Positions 31,280 to 41,200 of a stretch of DNA of 64,000 nt are shown one piece after another. A program made the translations under genes and the position numbers. The first letter of the stretch is position 1; every line of letters starts with the position of its first letter. The stretch is from positions 188,851,118-188,915,117 of the forward strand of contig CM037878.1 of the NCBI GenBank assembly GCA_021292165.1, given 5' to 3'. Source of the stretch: Shinisaurus crocodilurus. Taxonomy: Eukaryota > Chordata > Lepidosauria > Squamata > Shinisauridae. Under the pieces are notes generated by a model, which ran no database searches, was not told where the DNA came from, and was given only the letters and a program-made list of their open reading frames with translations.

Positions 31280-31895
31280 CTTTACTGGAAGAAGGATGAA
31301 GGCAGTGCTATCCAGTTTCTCCTACCGGATCTTTCAGTGGCTTTTGATACTATTGACCATGGTATCCTCCTGGACCAACTTGTGAGATGAGTATCAGAGG
31401 CACCATTTTTCAGTGGTTCAGAGTCAGGTTCAGAGAGTAGTTCTTGACAGTGCTCCTCAGACCTCATTTAGGTTGTGGGGTGCTACAGGGCATTATTTTG
31501 TCTCCAATGCTAATTACTATCTACAGCAGGGCTCTCCAACCTTGGGTCCCCAGATGTTGCTGGACTACAGCTCCCAGAATCCCTTTCCATTATCCATGCT
31601 GGCTGGGTATGCTGGGAGCTGTAGGACAGCAACATCTGGGGACCCAAGGTTGGAGAGCCCTGATTATCTAAAGTATATGAATATGTTGGGAAAGGTTATT
31701 AGGGGATTTGATGTGAGGTGCCATCAGCACACTGATGACATCCGACTCTATTTCTCTATAACGTCTGAATCAGGGAAGGCTGTGCAAGTCTTGCCCTGGT
31801 GTCTGCATGCAGTGGTGGGCTGGATGGGGACCAATAAAGTGAGTCTGAATCATAGCAAGAAGGAAGCTCTGTGGGCAAGTGGCCCCCATGTCTAG
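31280..31895 (+). pseudogene. L2 reverse transcriptase remains, split by a MITE
   Basis: DLSVAFDTIDHGILLDQL near 31328 is the first polymerase motif of L2-type LINEs. CGVLQGIILSPMLITIY precedes the hAT palindrome. After it come YMNMLGKVIRGFDVRCHQHT and DDIRLYFS. The active-site motif is HTDD where working copies have YADD, and a stop and frame changes occur upstream. The following VGWMGTNKVSLNHSKKEALW matches the thumb-proximal segment of the family. Confidence 0.85.
31527..31662. mobile_element. Palindromic hAT MITE inside the L2 polymerase
   Basis: It starts CAGGGCTCTCCAACCTTGGG and ends CCCAAGGTTGGAGAGCCCTG, an exact 20-bp terminal inverted repeat. Flanks ACTATCTA (31516-31523) and ATTATCTA (31663-31670) match at seven of eight if an extra CAG at the left border is discounted. 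The same family occurs at 33081, 49609 and 61519. Confidence 0.88.
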
Positions 31896-32060
31896 CAATT
31901 GGGTCAGTTACCTGCTCTGGATGGGGTTATACTCCCCTGTAAGAGCAGGTGCATAGCCTGGGCATGCTCATTGATCCAGCAATGTCACTGGAGGCACAGG
32001 TATCTTCAATGACTATGAGTGCCTTTTCCCAGCTATGGTGGTGGGTAAGACAGTGTGAAG

Positions 32061-33019
32061 GAACATCCCCCAGAGTATCCCAAAGCTACCACTACAGTGT
32101 CAAGGAACAACCTGTCGGTTATCCAACCTATGTCCCCAGATGTGGGGGGAAAACATGCAGGTTTCCCCCCTCTGTTCGTCTTCCAGTTTCCTCTGGCTTC
32201 TGGGATGATGATACTATTTCAGGGATCACTTACTGAAGTTCCCTCTGGTCAGACCTCTGACTGAATCTCCCTGATGCTGGGGACCTCAGTCATTTCAGGT
32301 CTCATTCCAGGACTGATCTCTGAGAGCCAAACTACACATTATGCTAATCGCGTAGCATGTAGCTGAGGCTTATCTCTTTTTTTTTTACTCTTGTGTAAGT
32401 GCATGCTGCCCCAATTTGGATCAGGACCTTCATGCTCCAGGAGGGGAAGATTAAATCTTTACCCCCACCTATTTTCCCCAAAAAACTCTTTAAAAAGAAA
32501 AAAAAAAGTCTCCATTGGAGTCAATACTATCTGCATACTGCAGAGCAGAAGGGGCGAAGGGTCAGCTTCCCTAACACAACATAGCCAATAGTTCAAGGCT
32601 GAGATGATATGCTACTCCAACCCTGGTACTACGAATTGCAAAGGGTGATATGCATTGAACACTTGAAAACGCAAAGCACCTAACCAGCAGAGGTTGTTGG
32701 TGCATCTCCTGTTCTATGACGTTTAAAGAAAAGCAGGCATGAGACCAATGATGACAGGTTGCTGTGCGTGCCGATGTGTGTATGCATACAACTTTATAAG
32801 GTACAGCCTAGCTGAACCATGCCAGTGGTATGGCAACAGTTCCCAATGCTATAGACTTAACCCTTCTCACTTCTTCCCCCCTCCCCATGTGAACAAAGTT
32901 TGTATCAGAGTTTGTCAATACTTTTGCATCTTATTGCACAGAAGAAAGAAAAGATGGGTGCCTGTCAGTGTCTGTGTCTGAACTGAGTCTCTCACATATA
33001 CATGGACTGTACACTGAGG
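32061..33019. other. Intronic stretch, nothing recognised
   Basis: This begins where L2 resemblance stops. Short open frames of 60-80 residues have no family resemblance. An A-run near 32490 is noted. Confidence 0.45.
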
Positions 33020-33080
33020 CAATCTGAGAGGAACTTTGGGAGCTGCCCTATATGAAGTCAGGCTCTTTGTCCCTCTAGCC

Positions 33081-33186
33081 CAGTGTTCTCCAACCTTGGG
33101 TCCCCAGATGTTTTTGGCCTACAACTCCCAGCATGCTGGGAGTTGTAGGCCAAAAACATCTGGGGACCCAAGGTTGGAGAACACTG
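33081..33186. mobile_element. hAT MITE, perfect 106-bp palindrome
   Basis: The two 53-base halves are exact reverse complements with no spacer, from CAGTGTTCTCCAACCTTGGG to its complement. The exact octamer CTCTAGCC flanks it (33073-33080, 33187-33194). It is a shorter form of the family at 31527, 49609 and 61519, which have an asymmetric centre. Confidence 0.95.
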
Positions 33187-33279
33187 CTCTAGCCCTCTAT
33201 GAGCTATTCTGGCTAGCAACAACTCTCTAAGGTTTCTGGAGGATATCTTTATCATCATCTCTATTTTCTCCTTTTATCT

Positions 33280-33412
33280 CAGCCTTCCCCAACCTGTACC
33301 CTCCAGACGTTTTTGGACAACAACGAGCATTACTAACCATTGGCCATGCTGGCAGGTGCTGATGGGAGCTGAAGTGCAAAACATCTGGAGGGTACCAAGC
33401 TGGGGAAGGTTG
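33280..33412. mobile_element. hAT MITE (CAGCCTTCCCCAACC family)
   Basis: It starts CAGCCTTCCCCAACCTG and ends AGCTGGGGAAGGTTG, with the CATTGGCCATGCTGGC centre. Flanking octamers TTTTATCT and CTTCAACT agree at five of eight bases. Confidence 0.7.
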
Positions 33413-33496
33413 CTTCAACTGGAGATACTAGGGATTGAACGGGGAGACCTTCTGCATGCAAAATAGGTGCTCTGCCACAGAGCTATGGCCCCTCTC

Positions 33497-33839
33497 AAAA
33501 AGGAAAGGAGGAAGTTTTTCTGATGAAGTAAGCCCTTGCTTGCAAAAATCTCATGCTTCAATATACTTGGCAGTCTTTAAGGTGCTGCAGGGATCTTTGT
33601 TGTTTGTTTGTTGCCACATACAAAAGATGGAGAGAGGGTGTTGGTGTTGATGTTGGTGTTCTTAGTAAATGGCAGGAATCAATAGATGAAAGGGAAAGTG
33701 CTGTCTGTTATTTAGCTGATAATTCATCAATTAATATTAACATAATTCATTATTTAGCTGTTAATTCAACATTAATTCATCAAGCCATTGTCCATAAAAA
33801 TACCAATGGCACCCTAATGTACAAATTGATTTATTATAG

Positions 33840-33876
<37 letters not shown>

Positions 33877-34074
33877 TTTTATTTACACAACCACTAACAT
33901 TTTAGAATCCATACTTAACTTCACCAACAGAAATTTCATTGAAAGGGTGGAAGACGTGAATGTGCATTGCTGGCATAGCAGCTCAATGTGGTAAGCAGGT
34001 GTCAGACATTACAGGCCTCTTGTGGGGTGCTGCCACGAAGAATCATTTTTCAACAGCCTTCATGTGAGGTTGCA
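33497..34074. other. Intronic stretch with one CA microsatellite
   Basis: A GCGCGC(AC)n run lies at 33840-33873. Diverged TTAGCTGATAATTCATCA-type doublets occur near 33715-33780. No gene seen. Confidence 0.5.
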
Positions 34075-34320
34075 ACATTTGAATTAGCTCCGATGAGCTG
34101 ATGAAATGGGTGGAACACATGGCTGCAGAATAATGGAAGGATTTTATCCCATCAACATTTTGGCTGACCACCCACCTCACAAACTACTTTATACTACTGT
34201 GGAATAGTTTAGATTCCTATCATTTGCCAGCAAGATATCAACAATGAATGATTGCAAATAAATATATAAAATCTGCAGGCAGGGTATGCGCCCAGCAAGC
34301 TTTCAGTTGTTGGCAGGAGC
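34075..34320 (+). repeat. Direct duplication, copy 1 (about 245 bp)
   Basis: ACATTTGAATTAGCTCCGAT through CAGTTGTTGGCAGGAGC is repeated at 37055-37298 with about five substitutions and one 2-base indel. It has no terminal inverted repeats or TG...CA ends and no coding frame. Confidence 0.92.
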
Positions 34321-34919
34321 TCATCAACTCAGCCTTTGATTATGACAGAGGCAGAAATATTGCAGAGGTTTTGCTGTAAGTTGTTTTACACAGTATGCAA
34401 TGCCCAGCCTGTTCGCACTTTAAGGAATGTGAACAATTTTTATCAGAATGTTTAATTTTAGCATTGTGGAAGCAGTCTTGCCCCCATCCTCATGTGCATT
34501 GTTTCTGGACCGGATAGTACTGAATTATGCATATAATAAGGGCAATGGCCAGTGGGCTGGCTCCTAGCCAAGGGAGAATGCTGTCTTTCATCATGTACGG
34601 TAATAGTAAACTGCAGGGATACAACAAGGCAGAGGGGAGCATGCCAGCATTTCAGAATTGCATCCATGGCTTCCATTTGAATTGTAGAACTATTATAGGA
34701 TCCCAAGATCATGGAGTTTGGGGATGGATTTCATCAATGCCACTTCATGTCAAACTGACAACTGAACTGTGTAACCCAAAAGCCTAGGTGAATGCAGGCA
34801 GGGAGTCACTGATTGCTCTCTTCTCCCCGCTGGCATCTTTTGGTTGCTTTGTTTCCCTTAGAAGCAGCTTTAGGATAAGGGTATGCATGAATGACTAGGA
34901 ATAGCAGGAAGCTGCCATC
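34321..34919. other. Intronic stretch, nothing recognised
   Basis: Unique-looking sequence between the duplicated block and the L1 insertion. No exon evidence. Confidence 0.45.
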
Positions 34920-34933
34920 AAGAAGCAGGAAGT

Positions 34934-36022
34934 AAATTGATAAAAAATATAGACAACCCTTTTCTAAAAAATTTGTTAATGATCTGGGGTACTATGAAGA
35001 GCATATTTATACCAGGGGTATCTCCATTAACTCCAGTGGTAGCTCTTAAGGATTTTCCCGAAAACTTAAGATCAGAGCTGGAGGGTAAACTAAGAGAAGA
35101 AAGGGTTATTAGATTGTCCGATTGGGTGGAAAAGATGGGGACTAGAGATCAAATAATGGAAATTGTTGGGAGAAGACGATTATCGTGGTTAAATTTATTA
35201 CAGTTAGAACAGTGGTCGAAGAAATGGAAAAGGAAAACTGAGTACGAGAGAGATTTAACTAATTTTGAAAAGATGGTCATGTCTAGAGACGGCCTACCAG
35301 GTAATGCATCAACAAGAGGTATAACAAGGGATTTATATAGATTGATTCAAAAAGCAAAAGAACAAGAGGATCAGCTTAAGGCAGTATGGGATAATGAATT
35401 TGAAGAGGTGACCTCAAAGGTGGGGTGGAACAATATATGGGATAGACGGATTGTGAAAATGATGTCAATTAGGATAAAGGAAAATTTTTATAAACTAATT
35501 TGGAGATGGTATTTAACTCCAATAAGATTAAATAGAATAGATAATAATTGTTCTGCATTATGTTGGAGAGGATGTCAGGAAAAAGGGACATATGCTCATA
35601 TGTGGTGGAGTTGTAAAAATGTATTGGTGTTTTGGCGAGAGGTTTTTATAGAAATATCGAAAATTATTGGTACTAATTTAGAGGTCTGTCCAAAATTAGC
35701 ATTGTTATCAATGACGGAGAAGCTTATTTGTGATCAAAATACGAAGGAGTTAATTGTAAACTTGTTAACTGCGGCCAGGCTAATGATAGCGAGAAATTGG
35801 AAAGTACAACATGTTTTCCTAATAACAGACTGGTATAAGGAAGTTTGGGACATAGCCCTAAATGATAAACTAACTAGTAGTATCAAATGCAAAAAAGGAT
35901 TGCTAAAGAAGAATAATTTTATGGAGATATGGAATCAATTACTAGATTATGTATTAATAAAGGGGAAGGGTAACATGCCTTGTCAGGATATGTTATATTT
36001 TTGGAATTTAGAATTTATTTGA
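34934..36022 (+). pseudogene. L1 ORF2 C-terminal part, frame open but headless
   Basis: The frame is open from the truncation point to the stop at 36020, about 362 codons. It covers the region after the reverse transcriptase domain. SMRIKENFYKLIWRWYLTP-like sequence precedes the cysteine motif CWRGCQEKGTYAHMWWSC (C-x3-C-x7-H-x4-C, near residue 210-226), typical of the L1 ORF2 C-terminus. Endonuclease and polymerase are missing, so it cannot move by itself. The lack of any stop or frameshift over the whole retained length indicates recent insertion. The first in-frame start-like codon is without meaning. Confidence 0.92.
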
Positions 36023-36194
36023 TCAAGAGGATAGAAGTATATTAATTGGTCCCTTGGAGGGTGGGGGGGAGCACTTCACGATTTATTGTATGTTGATTAT
36101 GTTATATTTGTGTGATAATCTTGTATTTTGTTATATATATTTTTTGTTATAATTTGTTTTGAAAAATAAATAAAATATTAAAAAAAAAAAAAAG
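34934..36194 (+). mobile_element. L1 LINE, 5'-truncated, young
   Basis: The insertion is bounded by the exact 14-bp direct repeat AAGAAGCAGGAAGT (34920-34933 and 36195-36208). The 3' end has AATAAATAAAAT followed by a poly-A run at about 36180-36193. The retained 1.26 kb contains the ORF2 C-terminus with no disabling mutation and a 160-base 3' untranslated region. This is a normal target-primed reverse transcription product that stopped early. Confidence 0.95.
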
Positions 36195-36234
36195 AAGAAG
36201 CAGGAAGTTCAGGCCTCTTCACTATGTGCCAGAG

Positions 36235-36740
36235 TAGCCTTCCACAACCTGGTTCCCTCCAGATGTTTTGGACTTCAACTCCTATCTGCCCCAGCCAGCA
36301 TGGCCAATGGTCAGGAATGCTGAGGGCTGTAGTCCAAAACATCTGGAGGCAGGGCCATCATCAAGGGTAGGCACGGTTGGGCAACTGCCAAGGGCCCACA
36401 ACCCAGCATGGGCCCACTGATAAGAGCCTTCTGAATTTGTTCCTCCTCTTCACCATTGCAACCTGCTTGTTCACCTGCCTCTCACTCTGGCCCACATAAT
36501 GGTGGTGGTGAGAAGGAGGAGCAGGAGATATCACTGCCTACTTGCTCAATGGCTCTCTGCCTGTCAAGCAAGCAAGCGGTAGCAATCATGAGACAGAGGG
36601 GAGGTGCAATAGCAGCTGGTGACAATGGTGGTGGTAAGGTAGACTGACTGAGGGATGGGGGCACTGAGGGTGTCTTGCCCAAGGGCCCTCAAAAACCTGG
36701 AGCCAGCACAGTCTGGAGGACACAAGGTTGGGGAACCACT
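36235..36740. mobile_element. hAT MITE (CAGCCTTCC family) with nested element
   Basis: The left half TAGCCTTCCACAACCTGG...CCAAAACATCTGGAGG and the right half TCTGGAGGACACAAGGTTGG are separated by the element 36350-36711. The outer target duplication could not be matched. Confidence 0.7.
36350..36711. mobile_element. hAT element nested in the MITE, 362 bp
   Basis: The left end CAGGGCCATCATCAAGG and right end CCTGGAGCCAGCACAG are weak inverted repeats. GGGCAACTGCCAAGGGCCC on the left faces CTTGCCCAAGGGCCCTC on the right. The exact octamer TCTGGAGG (36342-36349, 36712-36719) shows hAT-type insertion. The proline- and serine-rich frames on either strand are not genes. Confidence 0.85.
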
Positions 36741-37054
36741 CAATCTTCTCCATTAAAGCCAATGGGAGGGAGGATGCATGGTCCCCAATTAACTTTGTGA
36801 TCTTGCTGAGAATGGACACAGCCCACAAGAGGTCCCAGGCCACAGGTAAGGGCAGGCTGGGTCTTGGCTTGGAGGTGAAACAGGGCGGGGGGGGACACCT
36901 GGGTGTTGCCAGATGGAAGCCCAAGATATAACAAATCAAAGATAGTGAGGGGACTGGATACCAAGTTCCTATGGAATGAATTGGTTCTCTGATCCTCCAG
37001 AGGGTAAAACTCAAACCAGTGGGTTTAAATTTAAAGAAAGGGGATTTTGACTAT

Positions 37055-37298
37055 ACATTTGAATTAGCTCCGATGAGCTGATGAAATGGGTGGAACATGG
37101 CAGCAGAATAATGGAAGGATTTTATCCCATTAACATTTTGGCTGACCACCCACCTCACAAACTACTTTATACTACTGTGGAATAGTTTAGATTCCTATCA
37201 TTTGCCAGCAAGATATCAACAATGAATGATTGCAAATAAATATATAAAATCCACAGGCAGGGTATGTGCCCAGCAAGCTTTCAGTTGTTGGCAGGAGC
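37055..37298 (+). repeat. Direct duplication, copy 2
   Basis: About 98% identical to 34075-34320, same orientation, 3 kb downstream. Sequence identity begins and ends abruptly on both sides. Confidence 0.92.
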
Positions 37299-37339
37299 CA
37301 ACATGATTCAAGTTATTTTCCTCAGATGATACTGGACTA

Positions 37340-37470
37340 TCCTTCATTAGAGAGGTTTTTTTGTTTGTTTGTTTTTAAGCAGAGGCTGGATGGGCACCTA
37401 TCTGGAAAGTTGTAGCAGCAGGGGTTGGATTAGATGACCTTTGAGGTCTCTTCCAACCCTGTGATTCCAA
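37340..37470 (+). mobile_element. CR1 3' end fragment
   Basis: AAGCAGAGGCTGGATGGGCA followed by GGGGTTGGATTAGATGACCT and CTCTTCCAACCCTGTGATTC is the 3' untranslated end of a CR1-type LINE of a subfamily different from the one at 28322. Confidence 0.75.
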
Positions 37471-38049
37471 GACCAGTTAGAATTCAGTTCATACTTTCAA
37501 CACCCCTCCTGCAATATTTTGTCTGGCAGTACAGTAAATTATCCTCTTGGCCTTCTTGCCATTCAGTAGACCATAAACTATAAATGTTTTCCATTCACTT
37601 GCATGAAATCATCTATGATAACTGTGACTCTAACATTGGTTGGAAATAAATTAATTTATTTAATTTATAAATTAAATGCTGCACTCCAAATACACTTATA
37701 AATAATTTTAAGAGATCACAAATTAATGTCTTGTGGGCATCTCTAGTGCTGTAGAGCAACTTGAGAAAATGGATTAATTAAATTAAATAAAGCAAGAGTT
37801 CATAAGAATGTAATAATGAATTATTCTGTTTAAAAGAAGTTAAAAGATGGTGATGGTAATAATTATTGCTATTATAGCAGGCACAGCCTGTAAACTATGG
37901 AACTCTAGAAGTGTTTCTGCAGCTTGGATATGTCATTCAGGCAGTAAGTTGTCCCCGCACGTGGGCTAAGAATGAGGGTGTCTTCAGATCATAATGGGAG
38001 AAATAAACCAGTCTGTTTAAAGTTCATGTGCAACTATTAACCATTCATA
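37471..38049. other. Intronic stretch, nothing recognised
   Basis: AT-rich, with a local AATTTATTTAATTTATAAATT palindrome-like tract near 37650. No repeat family or exon. Confidence 0.45.
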
Positions 38050-38340
38050 GGGTCCAGTTAGTGGCCTGGGGGCATCTGGCTATTATTACTGCCAGTGCTT
38101 TTTTTCTGGAGAAAAAGGTACCGGAACTCTTGGATTACATTTCCTCGGGAGTAGATGGTGATTAAATTGTAATGCAATTAATAGAAGAAAAGGTGCTGGA
38201 ACTCAGTTCCGGTGAGTTCCACCAGAAAAAAAGCCCTGATTACTGCTGAAGCTAAGCATATGAAGACCTAATCAGGAACCTGGAAAGCAGATCACTGGAG
38301 TCCCAGTAGACATGGGATATGAGTGCAACAAATAAAATAT
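38050..38340 (+). mobile_element. 5S-derived SINE interrupted by a hAT MITE
   Basis: After the inserted MITE, GAAGCTAAGCATATGAAGAC and CTAATCAGGAACCTGGAAAG follow the 5S control-region pattern. The tail GGGATATGAGTGCAACAAAT ends in an AAATAAAAT run. The part before the MITE (GTGGCCTGGGGGCATCTGGC) is the head. It is diverged, so older than the MITE within it. Confidence 0.55.
38093..38238 (-). mobile_element. 146-bp hAT MITE, copy B
   Basis: The same element as 10856-11001 in opposite orientation, equal length, about 97% identical. The exact octamer ATTACTGC flanks it (38085-38092, 38239-38246). Confidence 0.93.
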
Positions 38341-38942
38341 TCTTTTAAAGAAAATGAATGATTTATATAGCATTTTGAATGTGCAAAAAGCTTTAAAGTC
38401 TTTGATAGTCCTCACAACATACAATCCCATACGAAGATACCTTAATAGGGATGAGAATTTTGTTCAGTTTCCTTAAAAAAAAATGACACGTTTTCTTAGT
38501 GGCAGCTGGGACTGCTTGAAATAGGTTCTGTTGGTGCTAAAAATGGTAGATTCTAAAGAGTTGTTTAGTGTGTTGGGGCTCAGACCCCATCTCTGCCGTG
38601 TACTCAGTCTTTTGGGCAGGTTACTTGTCCTTTGCCATGCCTCTCATGGCAGCCATTTTGTGTTGGTGCCCAGGCCAGGACAGTTTCTCAAACTGCAAAA
38701 TACTCCCAGGTAAATGTGCTGCCTGAGCCACTCTGCTGCACCCATTCTTAAAGCCCAGTAAATTACCTCAATTTATTTAACTAAAGAGTGATCCAAATTT
38801 GCCTCCTTCTCATCTCTGTCAATAATGAACAGAATATGTGTGAAAGGCATAATAGCCGGAGTATCTCGTGCTATCCCAGAATGCTTTATACCAGAATTCC
38901 AACAGGATAACAATATTCCAAAAATGATAGACATCATGCATG
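38341..38942. other. Intronic stretch with a partial TAGGGATG end
   Basis: Near 38447 TAGGGATGAGAATTTTGTTC matches the left end of the foldback hAT family; the rest of that element is missing. Nothing else recognised. Confidence 0.4.
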
Positions 38943-39310
38943 GATTATTTATTTAATGCATTTCTTAGTTCCCTTAGAAGATGACAGTCTTCCCAAGGCA
39001 ATAAAACATGCAATTCTATATCAATTCTGTATCAATAACAAATTCTTAAATTCACAAATTAATTAAAATAAAACCATTTAAAATAAAACAGTAGCAAAAG
39101 TAGTATGTATAATAAAAACCTTACTCTGAAAGCTAAAGAAAACACATTTTTAATACCCTCTTAAAACGGCAACAGATGGGGAAGCCATATATCTCTCCGG
39201 AAGAAGTTCCACAGAGCAGGGGCCACCATGGAGAAGGCCCTATCTCTAGTGCCCACCAACGTTACAAACCTTTGGGTCTCCAATGATGAGCTTACATGGG
39301 CGGATTCATA
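38943..39310 (-). mobile_element. L2-like LINE 3' fragment, diverged
   Basis: On the minus strand the 39150-39260 part, with GAGATAGGGCCTTCTCCATG and TGTGGAACTTCTTCCGGAG, corresponds to the C-terminal coding remains of an L2-like LINE. It is followed downstream by an AT-rich tail. Subfamily unknown. Confidence 0.45.
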
Positions 39311-39804
39311 AAGGGTCTGGTTGTGTGACTCATCCTATGTTCGGACTGCAGTGTGAATTCTAGACTTCATCTGTGCATGTTAAAAGTCACCTCAATAAGG
39401 GCTCTACTGAGAGTGAATGGTGTATGGGCTACTCAGAACAATCTCTGAGCATGTGATAGTAACATTTTATCCATTTCAGTTTAACAGGCTGGACTCTTGT
39501 TTTTAATATACTGGTACCCTCCTCAAGTCTTCTGGAATGGCTTACAAATCCAACTATGATTATTATCTACTCTGCCCAAATTGAAAGTCCAGTATGTTTC
39601 TCTTACAGCTGAATATGGATGTACCCTTGGCATTTAGTGCTCCCCTGAGCCAAAGTTCCTCTTTTAATTTGTAAAAATGTTCAGATGCACCAAATTTAAA
39701 AACAAAACAATATTCTCTTATAAAGAAAGTTCTAAGTTGATAAAATAGGTTGCAATACATCCCATTTCTTGTATATATCCTAATGCTTAAGCAATAGTGC
39801 CATT

Positions 39805-40052
39805 ATTTATTTGTTTGTTTATTACATTTATATCCCGCCTTTTTTTTCCTGCAAGGAACCCAAGGCAGCTTACATAGTCATCCTCCTCCTCCTCTCCATT
39901 TTATCCTCACAACAACCCTGTGAGGTAGGTTAGGCTGAGAGTCAGTGACTGGCCCAAAGTCACCCAGGTGAGCTTCATGGCTGAGTGGGAACTAGAACCC
40001 GGATCTCCCGAGTCCCAGTCCAACACTCTAACCACTACACCACACTGGCTTG
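39805..40052 (-). mobile_element. Sauria SINE, near full length
   Basis: On the minus strand the head AGCCAGTGTGGTGTAGTGGT and intact B box (GATCCGGGTTCTAGTTCCC) are followed by TGGGTGACTTTGGGCCAGTC-type body and the RTE-type tail ending in AAAT/AAAC runs. It is the best preserved Sauria SINE here. Confidence 0.92.
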
Positions 40053-40602
40053 AGAAAACCATGGGTCCAGGTCCTATTGCCACCTATGGAATAGCAAAAG
40101 CCCACAGGCAAATATCACTGTCCATAGCAAGCAATATCAAAGTTGTGATAATGCAGGATAGATTGTTCTGATCCATGGCTAAACAATCATTTGGATTGCA
40201 AAATCACCATCAAATATGTTGCTTGCCCCCCTGTCTCACAATAAAGAGCCTGTTTGAAGAGCATATATGGCAAGCCCAGCACCAAGTTTGAGGAGGCTCT
40301 TGACAAATGGTGCCCCCTACAGTTTGTGAGAGACCCCAGGAGGCTTCCTTCCTTTATGTTGCTGGCAGCTCCAGGATGTGTGTGTGTTTTTCACCACAAT
40401 GCCCCCCAAATTGAGTTGACTTCCAGGGCATTGTCCAAAATGAAGATGGCAGCTGCCTGGAGCCAGTATGAGTGCTGTAGTTTAAAGAGGGCCCTAGGCA
40501 AGCATCAGTGCTGCCCCCCAGATGCTGAACTCCCCCACAAGCTGCCTGAGGATGCTGGGTGCTGACCCTACCCTGATATATGTTACTGTATTTCATAATA
40601 AC
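40053..40602. other. Intronic stretch, nothing firmly recognised
   Basis: A phrase AGAGGGCCCTAGGCAAGCAT near 40487 recalls the GCCCTAGGCAA words of hAT elements, but no ends were found. The 103-residue open frame has no family resemblance. Confidence 0.4.
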
Positions 40603-40604
40603 TA

Positions 40605-40698
40605 AGGCTGCATTCCTATGTACTCTGACTTGGGACTAAGCTCCACTAAGCTCCATTGGGGCTTACTTCTGCACAAGCATGCATTGGATTGCACTGCA
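40605..40698. repeat. Palindromic miniature element (GGCTGCATTCC family)
   Basis: Related to 17799-17891: AAGGCTGCATTCCTATGTAC at the left, CATTGGGGCTTACTTCTGCA in the middle, GCATTGGATTGCACTGC at the right. Confidence 0.65.
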
Positions 40699-40774
40699 CA
40701 TGGGGAAGATGCCTGAAAGTGTGGATAGATGGGAGCTTTTGATAACTAGATGAGGGCATGCAATTTATGAGAAC

Positions 40775-40797
40775 TTTTTTTTTTTTTTTTTTTTTTT
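40775..40797. repeat. Poly-T tract of 23 bases
   Basis: An uninterrupted T run. No retroposon body was recognised next to it on either strand. Confidence 0.95.
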
Positions 40798-41200
40798 GGT
40801 ATCTGAAACATTCACCTCTCAGTTTCAGAAAGAGTGGCGATCTCTGATAAGCTAAGCAGCCACTTTGAATGGGCACATTGATAGAACACTGCGCGGGAGG
40901 GGGCTGGGAAACCAAAACACCAATCTTGATGTGATTGTATATGCATATGATTGCCTCAAGGTTCGTTTTGTGCTTGTTCTAATAATGTGCGCCCATACTC
41001 TGGAGCATTAGTAAAACACCACACACAAAGAATCTTAATGCAATCATACATATGATCATATCAAGCTTGCTTTTCTGTAAAATTTATCAATTGCACATGT
41101 ATGCATAATTAATGGGGGGGGAAGGCATGAATGAACTAAAAGCTGCAGTAAACTATGCATTTGAACAGTGCTCTGCGCAAGACATTCCTAACACATTGCA

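Larger units (their letters stand above)
29752..32060 (+). mobile_element. L2 LINE body, long but decayed
   Basis: About 2.3 kb of an L2-type LINE on the plus strand, covering the C-terminal half of the endonuclease, the reverse transcriptase and part of the segment after it, with frame changes throughout. The 3' end is lost near 32060, after SLGMLIDPAMSLEAQVSS. A hAT palindrome (31527-31662) interrupts the polymerase and a 5S-CR1 SINE is inserted near 30719-30875. Confidence 0.85.
33020..33496 (-). mobile_element. tRNA-derived SINE, split by two hAT MITEs
   Basis: On the minus strand the head ATAGCTCTGTGGCAGAGCAC (A box) and CCGTTCAATCCCTAGTATCT (B box) lies at 33418-33490. The distal part, corresponding to GAGAGCTGCTGCCAGTC and GACTCAGTATAAGGCAGCT in its relatives, lies at 33025-33080 and 33195-33240. 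The plus-strand relative at 49815 has the same order. Two hAT MITEs (33081-33186, 33280-33412) interrupt it. Confidence 0.7.

Noticed and set aside
34937..36022. A host gene encoding a 361-residue protein
   Set aside because: The cysteine motif, poly-A tail and 14-bp target duplication show it is the end of an L1 ORF2.
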